64,000 nt of DNA from Pseudomonas sessilinigenes (GTDB taxonomy: Bacteria > Pseudomonadota > Gammaproteobacteria > Pseudomonadales > Pseudomonadaceae). The stretch is taken from positions 6,138,001-6,202,000 of the forward strand of contig NZ_CP027706.1 in NCBI RefSeq assembly GCF_003850565.1, in the 5' to 3' direction. A model generated the notes under the pieces. The model was not told the origin of the DNA. It did not search any database and saw only the letters and a list, made by a program, of their open reading frames with translations. Position numbers and translations under genes: made by a program. Numbering within the stretch: the first letter of the stretch is position 1; each line of letters begins with the position of its first letter. This document shows, one piece after another, positions 16,784 through 26,330 of the stretch.

Positions 16784-17608
16784 ATGGTTTGCCGGATCGA
16801 ACAAGCGGATCAACAGCCCGAGGCCAACGCACCGGCCCCGGCGCCGCAGAGCGTGGCCTATCGCGAATACGGCTCGCCGCAAGAGGCCCATGCGCCCCTG
16901 GCCGCCGAGACCGCCCTGGCCATCACCTACAACGGCCTGAGCCAGGCAGTGATGATGGTGTCTCCGGGCAACCTGGAGGATTTCATCCGTGGCTTCAGCA
17001 TCACCAACGATATCGTCACCGGCCTGGACGAGATCTACGACATCCGCCTGAGCCATTTCCCCCAGGCCTGCCAGGCCGACGTGCAGATTTCCAGCCGGGC
17101 CTTCTGGGCCCTCAAGGACCATCGCCGGCAACTGGCCGGGACCAGCGGCTGCGGCTTGTGTGGAGTCGAGGCCCTGGAGCAGGCCCTGCCCCAGCTACAG
17201 GGGCTGGAACCGACGCCACTGCCGCCGGTGGAACACCTGCAGGGCCTGCGCGAGCGCATCGAGCAAGCCCAGCTCATGGCCCGCAGCAGTGGCGCCCTGC
17301 ATGCGGCGCTGTACTTCGATGAACAGGGAGAGGTACGCCTGTGCCAGGAAGACATCGGCCGCCATAACGCCCTGGACAAGCTGATCGGCGCCCTGCTCCA
17401 CGCCGGGATCGATACGCGCCTGGGCTTTACCGTGGTCACCAGCCGCTGCAGCCTGGAGCTGATCCACAAGGCCGTGCGGGCACGCCTGGGCACCCTGGTC
17501 AGCCTCTCGGCGCCCACCGCCCTGACCGTGCAGTGGGCCAACAAGCACCACCTCAACCTGATCCACGTCCCCCACCGCAGCCCGCCACGGATCTACAGCC
17601 CGGTGTGA
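16784..17608 (+). CDS. fdhD: formate dehydrogenase sulfur carrier FdhD
   Basis: FdhD passes sulfur from the IscS desulfurase to the bis-MGD cofactor and is needed for active formate-dehydrogenase-type enzymes; 274 aa. The sulfur-carrying Cys pair is in TSGCGLCGVEAL (CGLC), about residue 123. Other family parts are DFIRGFSITNDIV, DIGRHNALDKLIGA and TSRCSLELIHKAVRA. AGAGGTGG precedes the ATG at 16784 by 4 nt. Presence next to mobA and before two FdhF/YdeP-type enzymes fits a role in maturing them. Confidence 0.94.
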   Translation: MVCRIEQADQQPEANAPAPAPQSVAYREYGSPQEAHAPLAAETALAITYNGLSQAVMMVSPGNLEDFIRGFSITNDIVTGLDEIYDIRLSHFPQACQADVQISSRAFWALKDHRRQLAGTSGCGLCGVEALEQALPQLQGLEPTPLPPVEHLQGLRERIEQAQLMARSSGALHAALYFDEQGEVRLCQEDIGRHNALDKLIGALLHAGIDTRLGFTVVTSRCSLELIHKAVRARLGTLVSLSAPTALTVQWANKHHLNLIHVPHRSPPRIYSPV

Positions 17609-17783
17609 CCGCACGGCATTTCTGTGGCGCGGGAAGTTGCTCGCGCTGCAAGGCGCAACCTTGTCATCCGCTTGGGCAGGCGCTCGATCAGGTATAGCGA
17701 GGATTCGGGTTTACGGCCTGCGCTGCCGAGCGGCAGCGAGCGCCCCCGCCACCCAAAGTCGGTTCCAGATCTACCGCAGGTGC

Positions 17784-18239
17784 TCAGGGTTGCTGCCAGC
17801 GGCTGGCGGCCTGCTGATCGCTCGCACGGCCTTCGACCCAATGTTCGCCGCTGTCGGTGACTTCGCGCTTCCAGAACGGCGCACGGGTCTTCAGGTAATC
17901 CATGATGAAGTCACAGGCCTCGAAAGCGGCCTGGCGATGGGCGCTGGCCACACCGACGAAGACGATCGGCTCGCCAACCCGCAGCAGCCCGACCCGATGC
18001 ACCAGCTCGACCCGCAGCAGCGGCCAGCGCTGCTCGGCCTGTGCCACGATGCCCCGCAAGGAGCGCTCGGTCATGCCCGGGTAATGCTCGAGGAACAGGC
18101 TCTGCACCGCCTGCCCCAGGTTCAGGTCGCGGACGTAGCCGACGAAGGTCACCACCGCCCCCACTGCGGGATCGCCAGCCTGCAGGGCGGTATTCAAGGC
18201 ATCGAGGCTGAAGGCCTGTTGCTGGACCTGGATACCCAT
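17784..18239 (-). CDS. moaE: molybdopterin synthase catalytic subunit MoaE
   Basis: Large subunit of MPT synthase, which converts cyclic pyranopterin monophosphate to molybdopterin using sulfur from MoaD; 151 aa. Typical parts are AVVTFVGYVRDLN, LEHYPGMTERSL, HRVGLLRVGEPIVFVGVASAHR and the active-site lysine region DYLKTRAPFWKREV. It is last in the leftward moaC-moaD-moaE run, starting 3 bp after the moaD stop. Confidence 0.95.
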   Translation of the reverse strand: MGIQVQQQAFSLDALNTALQAGDPAVGAVVTFVGYVRDLNLGQAVQSLFLEHYPGMTERSLRGIVAQAEQRWPLLRVELVHRVGLLRVGEPIVFVGVASAHRQAAFEACDFIMDYLKTRAPFWKREVTDSGEHWVEGRASDQQAASRWQQP

Positions 18240-18242
18240 GCC

Positions 18243-18494
18243 TCAGCCCCCCGTCACTTGCGGAAAGAAGGCGATCTCGTCGAAGTCCTCGATGGGCGCG
18301 TCGAGCTTGCACAGGTCCTGGTTCAGCGCGCACATCAGGCTGTTCTCCCCCAGTACCCGAGCCCAGTTCTCGTCCCGGGCCATGAGCAACCGGCGCACAT
18401 CGCCAACCGTGCGCAGCTCGGCATGCAGCGCCAGCTTCTCACCGCCGCTGCCCAGCTGTTCGCGGTAGCGGGCAAAGTAGTTGATGAGGATCAT
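18243..18494 (-). CDS. moaD: molybdopterin synthase sulfur carrier MoaD
   Basis: Ubiquitin-fold sulfur carrier of 83 aa ending in the obligatory Gly-Gly (QVTGG), which becomes thiocarboxylated. [15 protein letters not shown] opens the protein and [12 protein letters not shown] closes it. Its ATG shares an ATGA overlap with the moaC stop, fixing the start at 18494. Confidence 0.95.
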   Translation of the reverse strand: MILINYFARYREQLGSGGEKLALHAELRTVGDVRRLLMARDENWARVLGENSLMCALNQDLCKLDAPIEDFDEIAFFPQVTGG

Positions 18495-18997
18495 GGCTGT
18501 TCTCCTGCGATGAATGAGCCGGACTTGCCGCCGTGCTTCTCCAGTAGCCGCACGCCCTCGATGACCATGCCGCGATCCACCGCCTTGCACATGTCGTAGA
18601 TGGTCAGGGCGGCGACGCTGGCGGCGGTCATCGCCTCCAGCTCGACCCCGGTGGCACCGTTGAGCCGGCAACGGGTGGTGATTCGTACCCGGTCCGGCGG
18701 CGCAACGGCGAGCTCGACGCTGACCTTGGTGAGCAGCAAGGGGTGGCACAGGGGGATCAGCTCGTGGGTCTTCTTCGCCGCCATGATCCCGGCGATCCGG
18801 GCCACGGCGAACACGTCGCCCTTGGGATGGCCGTTGTCCTCCAGCAATTGCAGGGTGGCCGGGTGCATCCGCACCCAGGCCTCGGCCAGGGCCTCACGGT
18901 CGGTGGCGGGCTTGGCAGTGACATCCACCATGTTGGCCCGGCCCTGGGCGTCCAGGTGGGTCAACGCGGGACTGGCGACAGCGTCGTTCATGTTCAA
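18491..18997 (-). CDS. moaC: cyclic pyranopterin monophosphate synthase MoaC
   Basis: Second enzyme of the first Moco step, acting after MoaA on the 3',8-cyclo-GTP intermediate; 168 aa. It carries [47 protein letters not shown] (active-site region) and [20 protein letters not shown] then [20 protein letters not shown]. It begins the tight moaC-moaD-moaE group and lies 36 bp after the bestrophin gene, all on one strand. Confidence 0.95.
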   Translation of the reverse strand: MNMNDAVASPALTHLDAQGRANMVDVTAKPATDREALAEAWVRMHPATLQLLEDNGHPKGDVFAVARIAGIMAAKKTHELIPLCHPLLLTKVSVELAVAPPDRVRITTRCRLNGATGVELEAMTAASVAALTIYDMCKAVDRGMVIEGVRLLEKHGGKSGSFIAGEQP

Positions 18998-19033
18998 CCT
19001 CAGGCAAGGGAAAGCCTGGCGACCCGGGGCGGG

Positions 19034-19933
19034 TCAGCTCAGGACGTAGTCCACCGGTTCGAGTACCGGCGGCAGTTCGGTGGCTCCCAGGGCATCGAGG
19101 ATCTCGCGCTCGATGTTGCGCACGATGGCGTCCAGGGGCAGGTCGTTCTCGTCACGACCGAAAGGGTCTTCCAGCTCGTCGCCGATGGCGTCCAGGCCAA
19201 AGAAGGTGTAGCTGACGATGGCGGTGAAGATCGGTGTCAGCCAGCCCAGGGGCTCGGCCATGGCAAAGGGCAGCAGGATGCAGAACATGTAGCTGGTGCG
19301 GTGCAGCAGCAAGGTGTAGGGAAACGGCAACGGCGTGGCCTTGATCCGCTCGCAGGTGGTCTGCGCCGTGGTCATGCCCGCCAGCAGGTTGGCGATCAGC
19401 ATGTAGCGCCACTCGCTCAGGCGGCCCGATTCGGCCAGGCCCGAACACTGGCGCGAGACCAGGCGCAGTACGTTGTCGCTGACGTTCGGGGTCGCCGCCG
19501 GCGGCAGTTGGCTGAGCCAGGTGCCCGCGGCCCCCAGCTCGTCCTCCTGGCGCAGCCGGGCCTTGAGGGCATGGGCGAAACCACACAGGTTGCGCAGGAT
19601 CGCCCCGCGCTCCTGGGTATCGCCGATCACCTGGGTCTCGCGGATCAGCGAGCGCACGTCCGTGACGATACTGCCCAGGGCCTTGCGCGCCTCGTACCAG
19701 CGGTCATAGCAGGCGTTGTTGCGAAAGCTCATGAAGATCGACAGCGACAGCCCGAGCAAGGTGAAGGGCGTGGCGTTGACCTTGGAAAAGAACGCCGGGT
19801 GCAGGGTCTCGATCAACACGATGGCGGCGGCCAGCAGGGTCACCAGCAGGCTGCGCAGGGCGATGCGCTTGGCGATCGAGCCCTTGAGCGAAAACAGCAC
19901 GCCAAGCAGGTTGGGTTTGGATCTGACGATCAT
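19034..19933 (-). CDS. bestrophin-family membrane protein
   Basis: Predicted anion/ion channel of the bestrophin-like UPF0187 family, 299 aa. Hydrophobic segments are visible near residues 25-50 (LRSLLVTLLAAAIVLIETL), 55-70 and 215-260. Family motifs are SFRNNACYDRWYEARKALG and LPFPYTLLLHRTSYMFCILL, followed by FTAIVSYTFFGLDAIGDELE then DPFGRDENDLPL. The ATG at 19933 is preferred to a TTG 30 bp upstream. It lies 47 bp after moaA and 36 bp before moaC in the same direction, so it is probably co-transcribed with Moco genes. Why is unknown. A role in chloride or oxyanion balance is only a guess. Confidence 0.88.
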   Translation of the reverse strand: MIVRSKPNLLGVLFSLKGSIAKRIALRSLLVTLLAAAIVLIETLHPAFFSKVNATPFTLLGLSLSIFMSFRNNACYDRWYEARKALGSIVTDVRSLIRETQVIGDTQERGAILRNLCGFAHALKARLRQEDELGAAGTWLSQLPPAATPNVSDNVLRLVSRQCSGLAESGRLSEWRYMLIANLLAGMTTAQTTCERIKATPLPFPYTLLLHRTSYMFCILLPFAMAEPLGWLTPIFTAIVSYTFFGLDAIGDELEDPFGRDENDLPLDAIVRNIEREILDALGATELPPVLEPVDYVLS

Positions 19934-19980
19934 CGAAGGACGGCCTCTGGACGATTCGGGCAAGCAAGGGATGGGGCCGG

Positions 19981-20979
19981 TCAGCCGCCGGTCATGTTCA
20001 TGAAGCGCACTACCTGCACCTCATCGTTGAGCTCGAAGTGATGGCGATAGGGCTTGAGCTTCATGGCCTCGACGATGGCCTGTTCCAGGCGCTGGGTATC
20101 GCCCGGGTGGGCACGCAGCACGGCCTTGAGGTCCATCGAGTGTTCGTTGCCCAGGCACAGCAGCAAGCGCCCTTCCACGGTCAGCCGCACGCGGTTGCAG
20201 GTGCCGCAGAAGTTGTGGCTGTGGGGCGAGATGAAGCCCAGGCGGATCTGCGGTGCCTCGGCCAGGCGCCAGTAGCGCGACGGCCCCTGGGTCGATTCCG
20301 CCGACTCCATCAGGGTGTAGCGCTCGGCGATCCGCTCGCGCACCTGGGCGCTGGAGAAGAAGGCATCGCTGCGGCTGTGTTCGCTGATGGCGCCCAGGGG
20401 CATCTCCTCGATGAAGGAGATGTCCAGGCCACGGTCGATGGCGAAGGCCACCAGGTCGTTGATCTGGTGGTCGTTGCGGCCCTTCATCACCACGCAGTTG
20501 AGTTTGGTGCGGGTAAAACCAGCGGCGTTCGCCGCATCGATCCCGGCCAGCACCTGGGACAGCTCGCCGGTGCGGGTCAGTTGGCGGAACAGCTGCGGGT
20601 CGAGGCTGTCCAGGCTGATGTTCAGGCGCTTGACTCCGGCATCGAACAAGGGCGCGGCCAGCTTGCCCAGTTGCGAGCCGTTGGTGGTCATGCACAGCTC
20701 GCGCAGGCCCGGCAGCCGCGCAATGCGCCGGCACAGTTCGACCACCCCGGAACGCACCAGCGGCTCGCCACCGGTCAGGCGGATCTTGCGGGTGCCCAGG
20801 GCGACGAAACGCTCGGCCAGCTGGTACAGCTCTTCCAGGGTCAGGATGCGCTGGCGCGGCAGGAACTGCATGTCCTCGGCCATGCAATACACGCAACGAA
20901 AATCGCAACGGTCAGTCACCGACATGCGCAGATAGTCGACCCGGCGAGCAAAGCCATCCACCAATACTTGATCTGCCAT
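19981..20979 (-). CDS. moaA: GTP 3',8-cyclase MoaA (radical SAM)
   Basis: Radical SAM enzyme that starts Moco synthesis from GTP; 332 aa. The N-terminal SAM cluster motif is CDFRCVYC, and the C-terminal cluster Cys are in [30 protein letters not shown] is the SAM-binding GGE, and the protein ends in a conserved Gly-Gly (MNMTGG). The start [10 protein letters not shown] at 20979 was chosen because longer in-frame starts reach into the AT-rich intergenic region and lack family sequence. It heads the leftward group moaA - bestrophin - moaC - moaD - moaE. Confidence 0.95.
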   Translation of the reverse strand: MADQVLVDGFARRVDYLRMSVTDRCDFRCVYCMAEDMQFLPRQRILTLEELYQLAERFVALGTRKIRLTGGEPLVRSGVVELCRRIARLPGLRELCMTTNGSQLGKLAAPLFDAGVKRLNISLDSLDPQLFRQLTRTGELSQVLAGIDAANAAGFTRTKLNCVVMKGRNDHQINDLVAFAIDRGLDISFIEEMPLGAISEHSRSDAFFSSAQVRERIAERYTLMESAESTQGPSRYWRLAEAPQIRLGFISPHSHNFCGTCNRVRLTVEGRLLLCLGNEHSMDLKAVLRAHPGDTQRLEQAIVEAMKLKPYRHHFELNDEVQVVRFMNMTGG

Positions 20980-21423
20980 CACAGCCTCTGTCGCCGATGC
21001 GAACTCATTGAATATTAGTTGAACTCCGACAGTGCAGCCGCGCTTGTCGCGAGTTATTGGCGGCAAGATTAAGAGCCATTCAAAAGGCCGTCCAATCGCT
21101 ATTAACAACTGGTTGATCAAAAACATCTATCAAGCGCAAAACCATCAAAACAATTCAATCAACACATTGATTTTAAATGAATTAATACCCTGATAGAGGT
21201 TCTCGATCAACTGGTCATTAATTGCGATTAGACAGCCTGCACGGACGCCGAATAGGCTTTATTCGTGGCCCGAAAAAGGCTGCGAAAGTTACTCCACGCA
21301 AACAAACACAACGGGGCTTATAACCAGTCCCAGCAAAATCGCATTTAGCCTGAGCAGTAAGAAACTATCGACATCCATTGAATGTCGGGCGGTTCCCTGC
21401 GTGCGATGTATTGGAGAAATATC
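20980..21423. promoter_or_regulatory. AT-rich divergent control region, moaA / ydeP-type gene
   Basis: The 444 bp between divergent moaA and the FdhF/YdeP-type gene are much richer in A+T than the flanking genes and hold no convincing open frame. TTGAT and ATCAA half-sites occur (near 21110-21133 and 21191-21210), but not with the 4-bp spacing of an Anr/FNR box. Promoters for both sides must lie here. A long Moco-sensing leader before moaA is possible but was not folded. Confidence 0.5.
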
Positions 21424-23748
21424 ATGAGCGAAGTTGATCGATACAAACCCTACAAGGGCGCGGCCGCCGGTTGGGGGGCACTGATGGCGGTGACCCGCAA
21501 CTGGCTGGGCAGCGAGAACGCCTTCAAGAACATCCGCGCCATGCTCAAGACCAACCAGAATGGCGGTTTCGACTGCCCGGGCTGCGCCTGGGGCGAGTCG
21601 CCGGAAAACGGCATGGTCAAGTTCTGCGAGAACGGCGCCAAGGCGGTCAACTGGGAAGCCACCGGGCGCCTGGTGAACCCGGCATTCTTCAATAAGTACA
21701 CGGTCTCGGCCCTGGCCGCGCAGAGCGACTACTGGCTCGAATACCAGGGCCGCCTGACCCATCCGATGCGCTACGACGCCACCCAGGACCGCTATGTGGA
21801 AACTACCTGGGACGAGGCCTTCGACCTGATCGCCAGCCACCTCAAGGGCCTGGACTCGCCGAACCAGGCCGAGTTCTACACCTCGGGCCGGGCCAGCAAC
21901 GAAGCGGCCTACCTGTACCAGCTGTTCGTGCGCGCCTACGGCACCAACAACTTCCCCGACTGCTCGAACATGTGCCATGAAGCCAGCGCCGTGGGCATGT
22001 TCGAGAGCGTCGGGGTGGGCAAGGGCACCGTGGTGTTCCAAGACCTGGAGCAGGCCGACGCGATCTTCGTCATCGGCCAGAACCCCGGCACCAACCATCC
22101 GCGGATGCTCGAACCGCTGCGCGAGGCGGTCAAGCGCGGCGCCCAGGTTATCTGCTTCAACCCGCTCAAGGAGCGTGGCCTGGAACGCTTCCAGCATCCG
22201 CAGCACCCGCTGGAGATGCTCACCAACGGCTCCGAGCCCACCTCCTCGGCCTATTTCCGTCCGGCCCTGGGCGGCGACATGGCGGCCTTTCGCGGCATCG
22301 CCAAGTTCCTCCTGCGCTGGGAGCGTGAAGCCCTGGCCAGCAATGGCGAAGCGGTGTTCGACCGGGCCTTCATCGCCGAACACACCTCGGGCCTGGACAG
22401 CTACCTGGCCGAGGTCGACGCCACGTCCTGGAGCCACATCGTCGAGCAATCCGGCCTGTCCCTGGCCGATATCGAACTGGCCGCCCGCATGTATCGCAAG
22501 GCCAAGCGCGTGATCATGTGCTGGGCCATGGGCCTGACCCAGCACACCCATTCGGTGCCGACCATCCAGGAAGTGATCAACGTGCTGTTGCTGCGCGGCA
22601 ACATCGGCCGCCCTGGCGCCGGCCTGTCGCCGGTGCGGGGCCACAGCAACGTGCAGGGCGACCGCACCATGGGCATCAACGAACTGGCGCCCACCGAGTT
22701 GCTGGACGCCCTGGAGGCGCGCTTCGGCTTCAAGCCGCCACGGGAGCACGGCCACAACACAGTGATGGCGATCTCGGCCATGGAACAGGGCAAGGCCAAG
22801 GTGTTCATCGGCCTGGGCGGCAACTTCGCCCAGGCGACCCCGGACACCCCTCGCACCCACGCCGCCCTGCGCAACTGCGAGCTCACCGTGCACATCGCCA
22901 CCAAGCTCAACCGCAGCCACCTGGTGACCGGTCGCGAGGCGCTGATCCTGCCGTGCCTGGGCCGTACCGATATCGATATCCAGGCCAACGGCCCCCAGGG
23001 CGTCACCGTGGAAGACACCTTCAGCATGGTGCACATCTCCCATGGCCAGTTGCGGCCCAAGTCGGCGCACCTGCGCTCGGAACCGGCGATCATCGCCGGC
23101 ATCGCCAACGCCACCCTGGGCCCGCGTCCCATCGACTGGCTGTGGGTGATCGAAGACTACGGGCGCATCCGCGACCTGATCGCCGATACCATCCCGGGCT
23201 TCAGCGACTTCAACCTCAAGCTGCTCCACCCCGGCGGTTTCCACCTGGGTAACCCCGCGGCCGACCGGCGCTGGAACACCGCCACCGGCAAGGCGCAGTT
23301 CACCCCCAGCGAACTGCCCGCGGACCTGGTCAACCCCGGGGTGCGCAAGCTCAAGGAGCAGCCGCAGCTGATCCTGCAGACCATGCGTTCCCACGACCAG
23401 TACAACACCACCCTGTACGGCCTGGACGATCGCTATCGCGGAGTCTATGGCATGCGCGAGGTGCTGTTCGCCAACGAACAGGACATCCGCAAGCTGGGCT
23501 ACGAGCCGGGGCAGAAGGTGGACATCGTGTCCCTGTGGGAAGACGGCCGCGAGCGCCGGGTCAGCGGTTTCACCCTGATCGCCTATGACATCCCCGCCGG
23601 CCAGGCCGCCGCCTACTACCCGGAGACCAACCCCCTGGTGCCACTGGAGAGCTACGGCGACCGCACCTATACGCCGACTTCCAAGTTCATCGCCATCCGC
23701 CTGGAGGCGGCCCAGGCCAGCAACCTGATCCAGTCCGTCGGCGTCTGA
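21424..23748 (+). CDS. FdhF/YdeP-family molybdopterin oxidoreductase (copy 1)
   Basis: Bis-MGD oxidoreductase of the formate dehydrogenase-H/YdeP branch, 774 aa, cytoplasmic (no signal). An N-terminal FeS motif is suggested by GFDCPGCAWG followed by MVKFCENGAKA. The active-site loop shows NFPDCSNMCHEASAVGM, and cofactor-binding parts are FVIGQNPGTNHPRMLEPL, SPVRGHSNVQGDRTMG and LRSHDQYNTTLYGLDDRYRG-like sequence near residue 660. No in-frame TGA or selenocysteine is present. YdeP in E. coli is linked to acid resistance. The reaction is unknown. fdhD, mobA and the moa genes are close by, and cioA follows 127 bp downstream on the same strand, which suggests a link with terminal respiration. Confidence 0.88.
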   Translation: MSEVDRYKPYKGAAAGWGALMAVTRNWLGSENAFKNIRAMLKTNQNGGFDCPGCAWGESPENGMVKFCENGAKAVNWEATGRLVNPAFFNKYTVSALAAQSDYWLEYQGRLTHPMRYDATQDRYVETTWDEAFDLIASHLKGLDSPNQAEFYTSGRASNEAAYLYQLFVRAYGTNNFPDCSNMCHEASAVGMFESVGVGKGTVVFQDLEQADAIFVIGQNPGTNHPRMLEPLREAVKRGAQVICFNPLKERGLERFQHPQHPLEMLTNGSEPTSSAYFRPALGGDMAAFRGIAKFLLRWEREALASNGEAVFDRAFIAEHTSGLDSYLAEVDATSWSHIVEQSGLSLADIELAARMYRKAKRVIMCWAMGLTQHTHSVPTIQEVINVLLLRGNIGRPGAGLSPVRGHSNVQGDRTMGINELAPTELLDALEARFGFKPPREHGHNTVMAISAMEQGKAKVFIGLGGNFAQATPDTPRTHAALRNCELTVHIATKLNRSHLVTGREALILPCLGRTDIDIQANGPQGVTVEDTFSMVHISHGQLRPKSAHLRSEPAIIAGIANATLGPRPIDWLWVIEDYGRIRDLIADTIPGFSDFNLKLLHPGGFHLGNPAADRRWNTATGKAQFTPSELPADLVNPGVRKLKEQPQLILQTMRSHDQYNTTLYGLDDRYRGVYGMREVLFANEQDIRKLGYEPGQKVDIVSLWEDGRERRVSGFTLIAYDIPAGQAAAYYPETNPLVPLESYGDRTYTPTSKFIAIRLEAAQASNLIQSVGV

Positions 23749-23806
23749 CCGGGCCCGGGGTCGGTACACCGCCCCGGCCTCCACTCGCAGCCCCCGCCCC
23801 CGTAGC

Positions 23807-23825
23807 GCGAGCCCTTGCGGCTCGC
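23807..23825. terminator. hairpin between the YdeP-type gene and cioA
   Basis: The arms GCGAGCC and GGCTCGC flank CTTGC. There is no T-run after it on the + strand, so it may be a weak terminator or attenuator-like fold in the 127-bp gap before cioA. Confidence 0.4.
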
Positions 23826-23875
23826 GGCGAACGGGCGGCGGCTGCACGGCATCCAGCCTTTACGAGGGTATCGTC

Positions 23876-25297
23876 ATGTTTGATCTACAGGCACTGGACC
23901 TGGCGCGCATCCAGTTCGCGTTCACGGTCTCGTTCCACATCATCTTCCCGGCCATCACCATCGGCCTGGCCAGTTTCCTGGCCGTGCTCGAAGGGCTTTG
24001 GCTCAAGACCCACAACAACACCTACAAGGACCTGTATCACTTCTGGTCGAAGATCTTCGCCGTCAACTTCGGCATGGGCGTGGTCTCCGGACTGGTCATG
24101 GCCTATGAGTTCGGCACCAACTGGAGTCGTTTCTCGGACTTCGCCGGCAGCATCACCGGCCCCCTGCTGACCTACGAGGTACTCACCGCGTTCTTCCTCG
24201 AAGCGGGTTTCCTCGGGGTCATGCTGTTCGGCTGGAACCGGGTCGGCCGCGGGCTGCACTTCTTCTCCACGGTGATGGTGGCCATCGGCACCCTGATCTC
24301 GACCTTCTGGATCCTGGCCTCCAACAGCTGGATGCAGACGCCCCAGGGCTTCTCCATCGTCGATGGGCGGATCATGCCCATGGACTGGCTGGCGATCGTC
24401 TTCAACCCGTCGTTCCCCTTCCGCCTGGCGCACATGGCCATCGCCGCGTTCGTCTCCACGGCGTTCTTCGTCGGGGCCTCCGGCGCCTGGCACCTGCTGC
24501 GTGGCAACGACACGCCGCAAGTGCGCAAGATGCTGTCGATGGCGCTGTGGATGGCGCTGATCGTCGCGCCGATCCAGGCGGTGGTCGGTGATGCCCACGG
24601 CCTCAACACCCTGGAACACCAGCCGGCGAAGATCGCCGCCATCGAAGGGCACTGGGAAAACCACGGTGACGAGCCCTCGCCCCTGGTGCTGTTCGGCCTG
24701 CCCAACATGGACAGCGAGAAGACCGACTACGCCCTGGAGGTGCCGTACCTGGGCAGCCTGATCCTGACCCACAGCCTGGACAAGCAGATCCCCGCGCTCA
24801 AGAGCTTCCCCAAGGAAGACCGACCCAACTCGGCCATCGTGTTCTTCAGTTTCCGCATCATGGCCGGGCTCGGCATGCTGATGATCCTCACCGGGGTGCT
24901 GGGCCTGCTGCTGCGGCGCAGCGGCGCGCTGTACCGCAATCGCTGGTTCCTGCGCCTGGTCCTGCTGATGGGCCCCACCGGGCTGATCGCCATGCTGGCA
25001 GGCTGGATCACCACCGAAGTCGGTCGCCAGCCCTGGGTGGTCTACGGCCTGCTGCGTACCAGCGATGCCGCGTCCAACCACAGCGTGATGCAGCTGAGCG
25101 TGTCCCTGGCGTTGTTCGTACTGATCTACTTCTCGGTATTCGCCGTGGGCATCGGCTACATGATGAAGCTGGTGCGCAAGGGCCCGCAGCCCCACCACGA
25201 GCACCTGCCCGAAGCCACACAGGCCCAGGAACCGACCCCGCGTCGTCCGCTGTCCGCCATCTCCGAGACGTTCGCGTCCGGCGATCACCACAACTGA
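23876..25297 (+). CDS. cioA: cytochrome bd-type (cyanide-insensitive) oxidase subunit I
   Basis: Haem-bearing subunit of a bd-family quinol oxidase, 473 aa with about nine membrane helices. Haem ligands are probably the His in FTVSFHIIFPAITIG, the His in FPFRLAHMAIAAF and a later Met. GRQPWVVYGLLRT is the conserved GRQPW motif. The Q-loop is short, as in CioA, unlike E. coli CydA. GAGGG precedes the ATG. It is followed 16 bp later by subunit II and then by two tiny membrane-protein genes, which complete the complex. It works at low oxygen or in the presence of cyanide. Confidence 0.92.
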   Translation: MFDLQALDLARIQFAFTVSFHIIFPAITIGLASFLAVLEGLWLKTHNNTYKDLYHFWSKIFAVNFGMGVVSGLVMAYEFGTNWSRFSDFAGSITGPLLTYEVLTAFFLEAGFLGVMLFGWNRVGRGLHFFSTVMVAIGTLISTFWILASNSWMQTPQGFSIVDGRIMPMDWLAIVFNPSFPFRLAHMAIAAFVSTAFFVGASGAWHLLRGNDTPQVRKMLSMALWMALIVAPIQAVVGDAHGLNTLEHQPAKIAAIEGHWENHGDEPSPLVLFGLPNMDSEKTDYALEVPYLGSLILTHSLDKQIPALKSFPKEDRPNSAIVFFSFRIMAGLGMLMILTGVLGLLLRRSGALYRNRWFLRLVLLMGPTGLIAMLAGWITTEVGRQPWVVYGLLRTSDAASNHSVMQLSVSLALFVLIYFSVFAVGIGYMMKLVRKGPQPHHEHLPEATQAQEPTPRRPLSAISETFASGDHHN

Positions 25298-25313
25298 AAC
25301 AAGGGAAACGATC

Positions 25314-26330
25314 ATGGCTATTCAAGGCATAGATCTATCGTTGATCTGGGGCGTCATCATTGCCTTCGGGGTGATGATGTACGTGATCATGGACGGCTTC
25401 GACCTGGGGCTCGGCATTCTCTTCCCGCTGATCCCCGATGCCCGGGAACGGGACGTGATGATGAACACCGTGGCCCCGGTCTGGGACGGTAACGAGACCT
25501 GGCTGGTGCTCGGCGGCGCGGCGCTGTACGGCGCCTTCCCGCTGGCCTATTCGGTGATCCTGGAGGCGTTGTACCTGCCGCTGGTGTTCATGCTGGCGGG
25601 GCTGATCTTTCGTGGCGTGGCCTTCGAGTTCCGCTTCAAGGCCAGCCCCGAGAAGCGGCATATCTGGGACCTGGCCTTCATCGGCGGCTCGCTGCTGGCG
25701 ACCCTGTGCCAGGGCATCGTGATCGGCACCTATATCAGCGGCATCCCGGTGGTCGATCGCCAGTTCGCCGGCGGCGCCCTGGACTGGCTGGCGCCCTTCC
25801 CGCTGTTCTGCGGCCTGGGGCTGGTGGTGGCCTATGCGCTGCTGGGCAGCACCTGGCTGCTGGTCAAGACCGAAGGCATGCTCGAAGCACGCATGCGCCA
25901 CTACACCCGGCCCCTGGCGTTCGCCCTGACGGCGGTGATCGCGGTGCTGTGCGTGTGGACCCCCATGCTGCATCCGGAGATTGCCACCCGCTGGTTCGGC
26001 CACGCCCATATCGTGATCTTCGGCGCGCTGCTGGTGCTGGGCCTGCTGGCGTTCTGGGGCTTGCTCGGAACCTTGCGCCAGCATCATTCGCACTGGCCGT
26101 TCGTGTTCACCCTGGTGCTGGTGTTCCTGGGCTACATCGGCCTGGCCTTCAGTATCTGGCCGAACATCGTGCCGCCGTCCATCAGCCTGTGGGAAGCGGC
26201 CTCGCCCCTGACCAGCCAGTTGTTCATCCTGATCGGCACGCTGTTCATCCTGCCGATCATCCTGATGTACACCTGCTGGAGCTACTACGTATTCCGCGGC
26301 AAAGTGAGGATCGGCGATGGCTACCACTGA
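25314..26330 (+). CDS. cioB: cytochrome bd-type oxidase subunit II
   Basis: 338-aa membrane subunit (about eight helices). It has YVIMDGFDLGLGIL, followed by APVWDGNETWLVLGGAALYG then FPLAYSVILEALYLPLVFML, all hallmarks of CydB/CioB. It partners with CioA to form the quinol oxidase in the inner membrane. An A+G-rich ribosome site (AAGGGAAACG) lies before the ATG. Its end overlaps by 14 bp the start of a 49-codon gene. Confidence 0.92.
   Translation: MAIQGIDLSLIWGVIIAFGVMMYVIMDGFDLGLGILFPLIPDARERDVMMNTVAPVWDGNETWLVLGGAALYGAFPLAYSVILEALYLPLVFMLAGLIFRGVAFEFRFKASPEKRHIWDLAFIGGSLLATLCQGIVIGTYISGIPVVDRQFAGGALDWLAPFPLFCGLGLVVAYALLGSTWLLVKTEGMLEARMRHYTRPLAFALTAVIAVLCVWTPMLHPEIATRWFGHAHIVIFGALLVLGLLAFWGLLGTLRQHHSHWPFVFTLVLVFLGYIGLAFSIWPNIVPPSISLWEAASPLTSQLFILIGTLFILPIILMYTCWSYYVFRGKVRIGDGYH

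Noticed and set aside
17609..17783. REP element or RNA between fdhD and moaE
   Set aside because: Some GC-rich inverted segments are present, but they do not match the REP core or any RNA I know.
21100..21240. Possible Anr/FNR box between moaA and the YdeP-type gene
   Set aside because: TTGAT and ATCAA half-sites occur, but not at the required 4-bp spacing.
21289..23847. Long minus-strand open frame opposite the YdeP-type gene (852 codons), and similar long antisense frames opposite cioAB, the GapN gene and others
   Set aside because: These are mirror frames of high-GC3 genes, with low-complexity His/Gln/Gly/Ala-rich products and no motifs.
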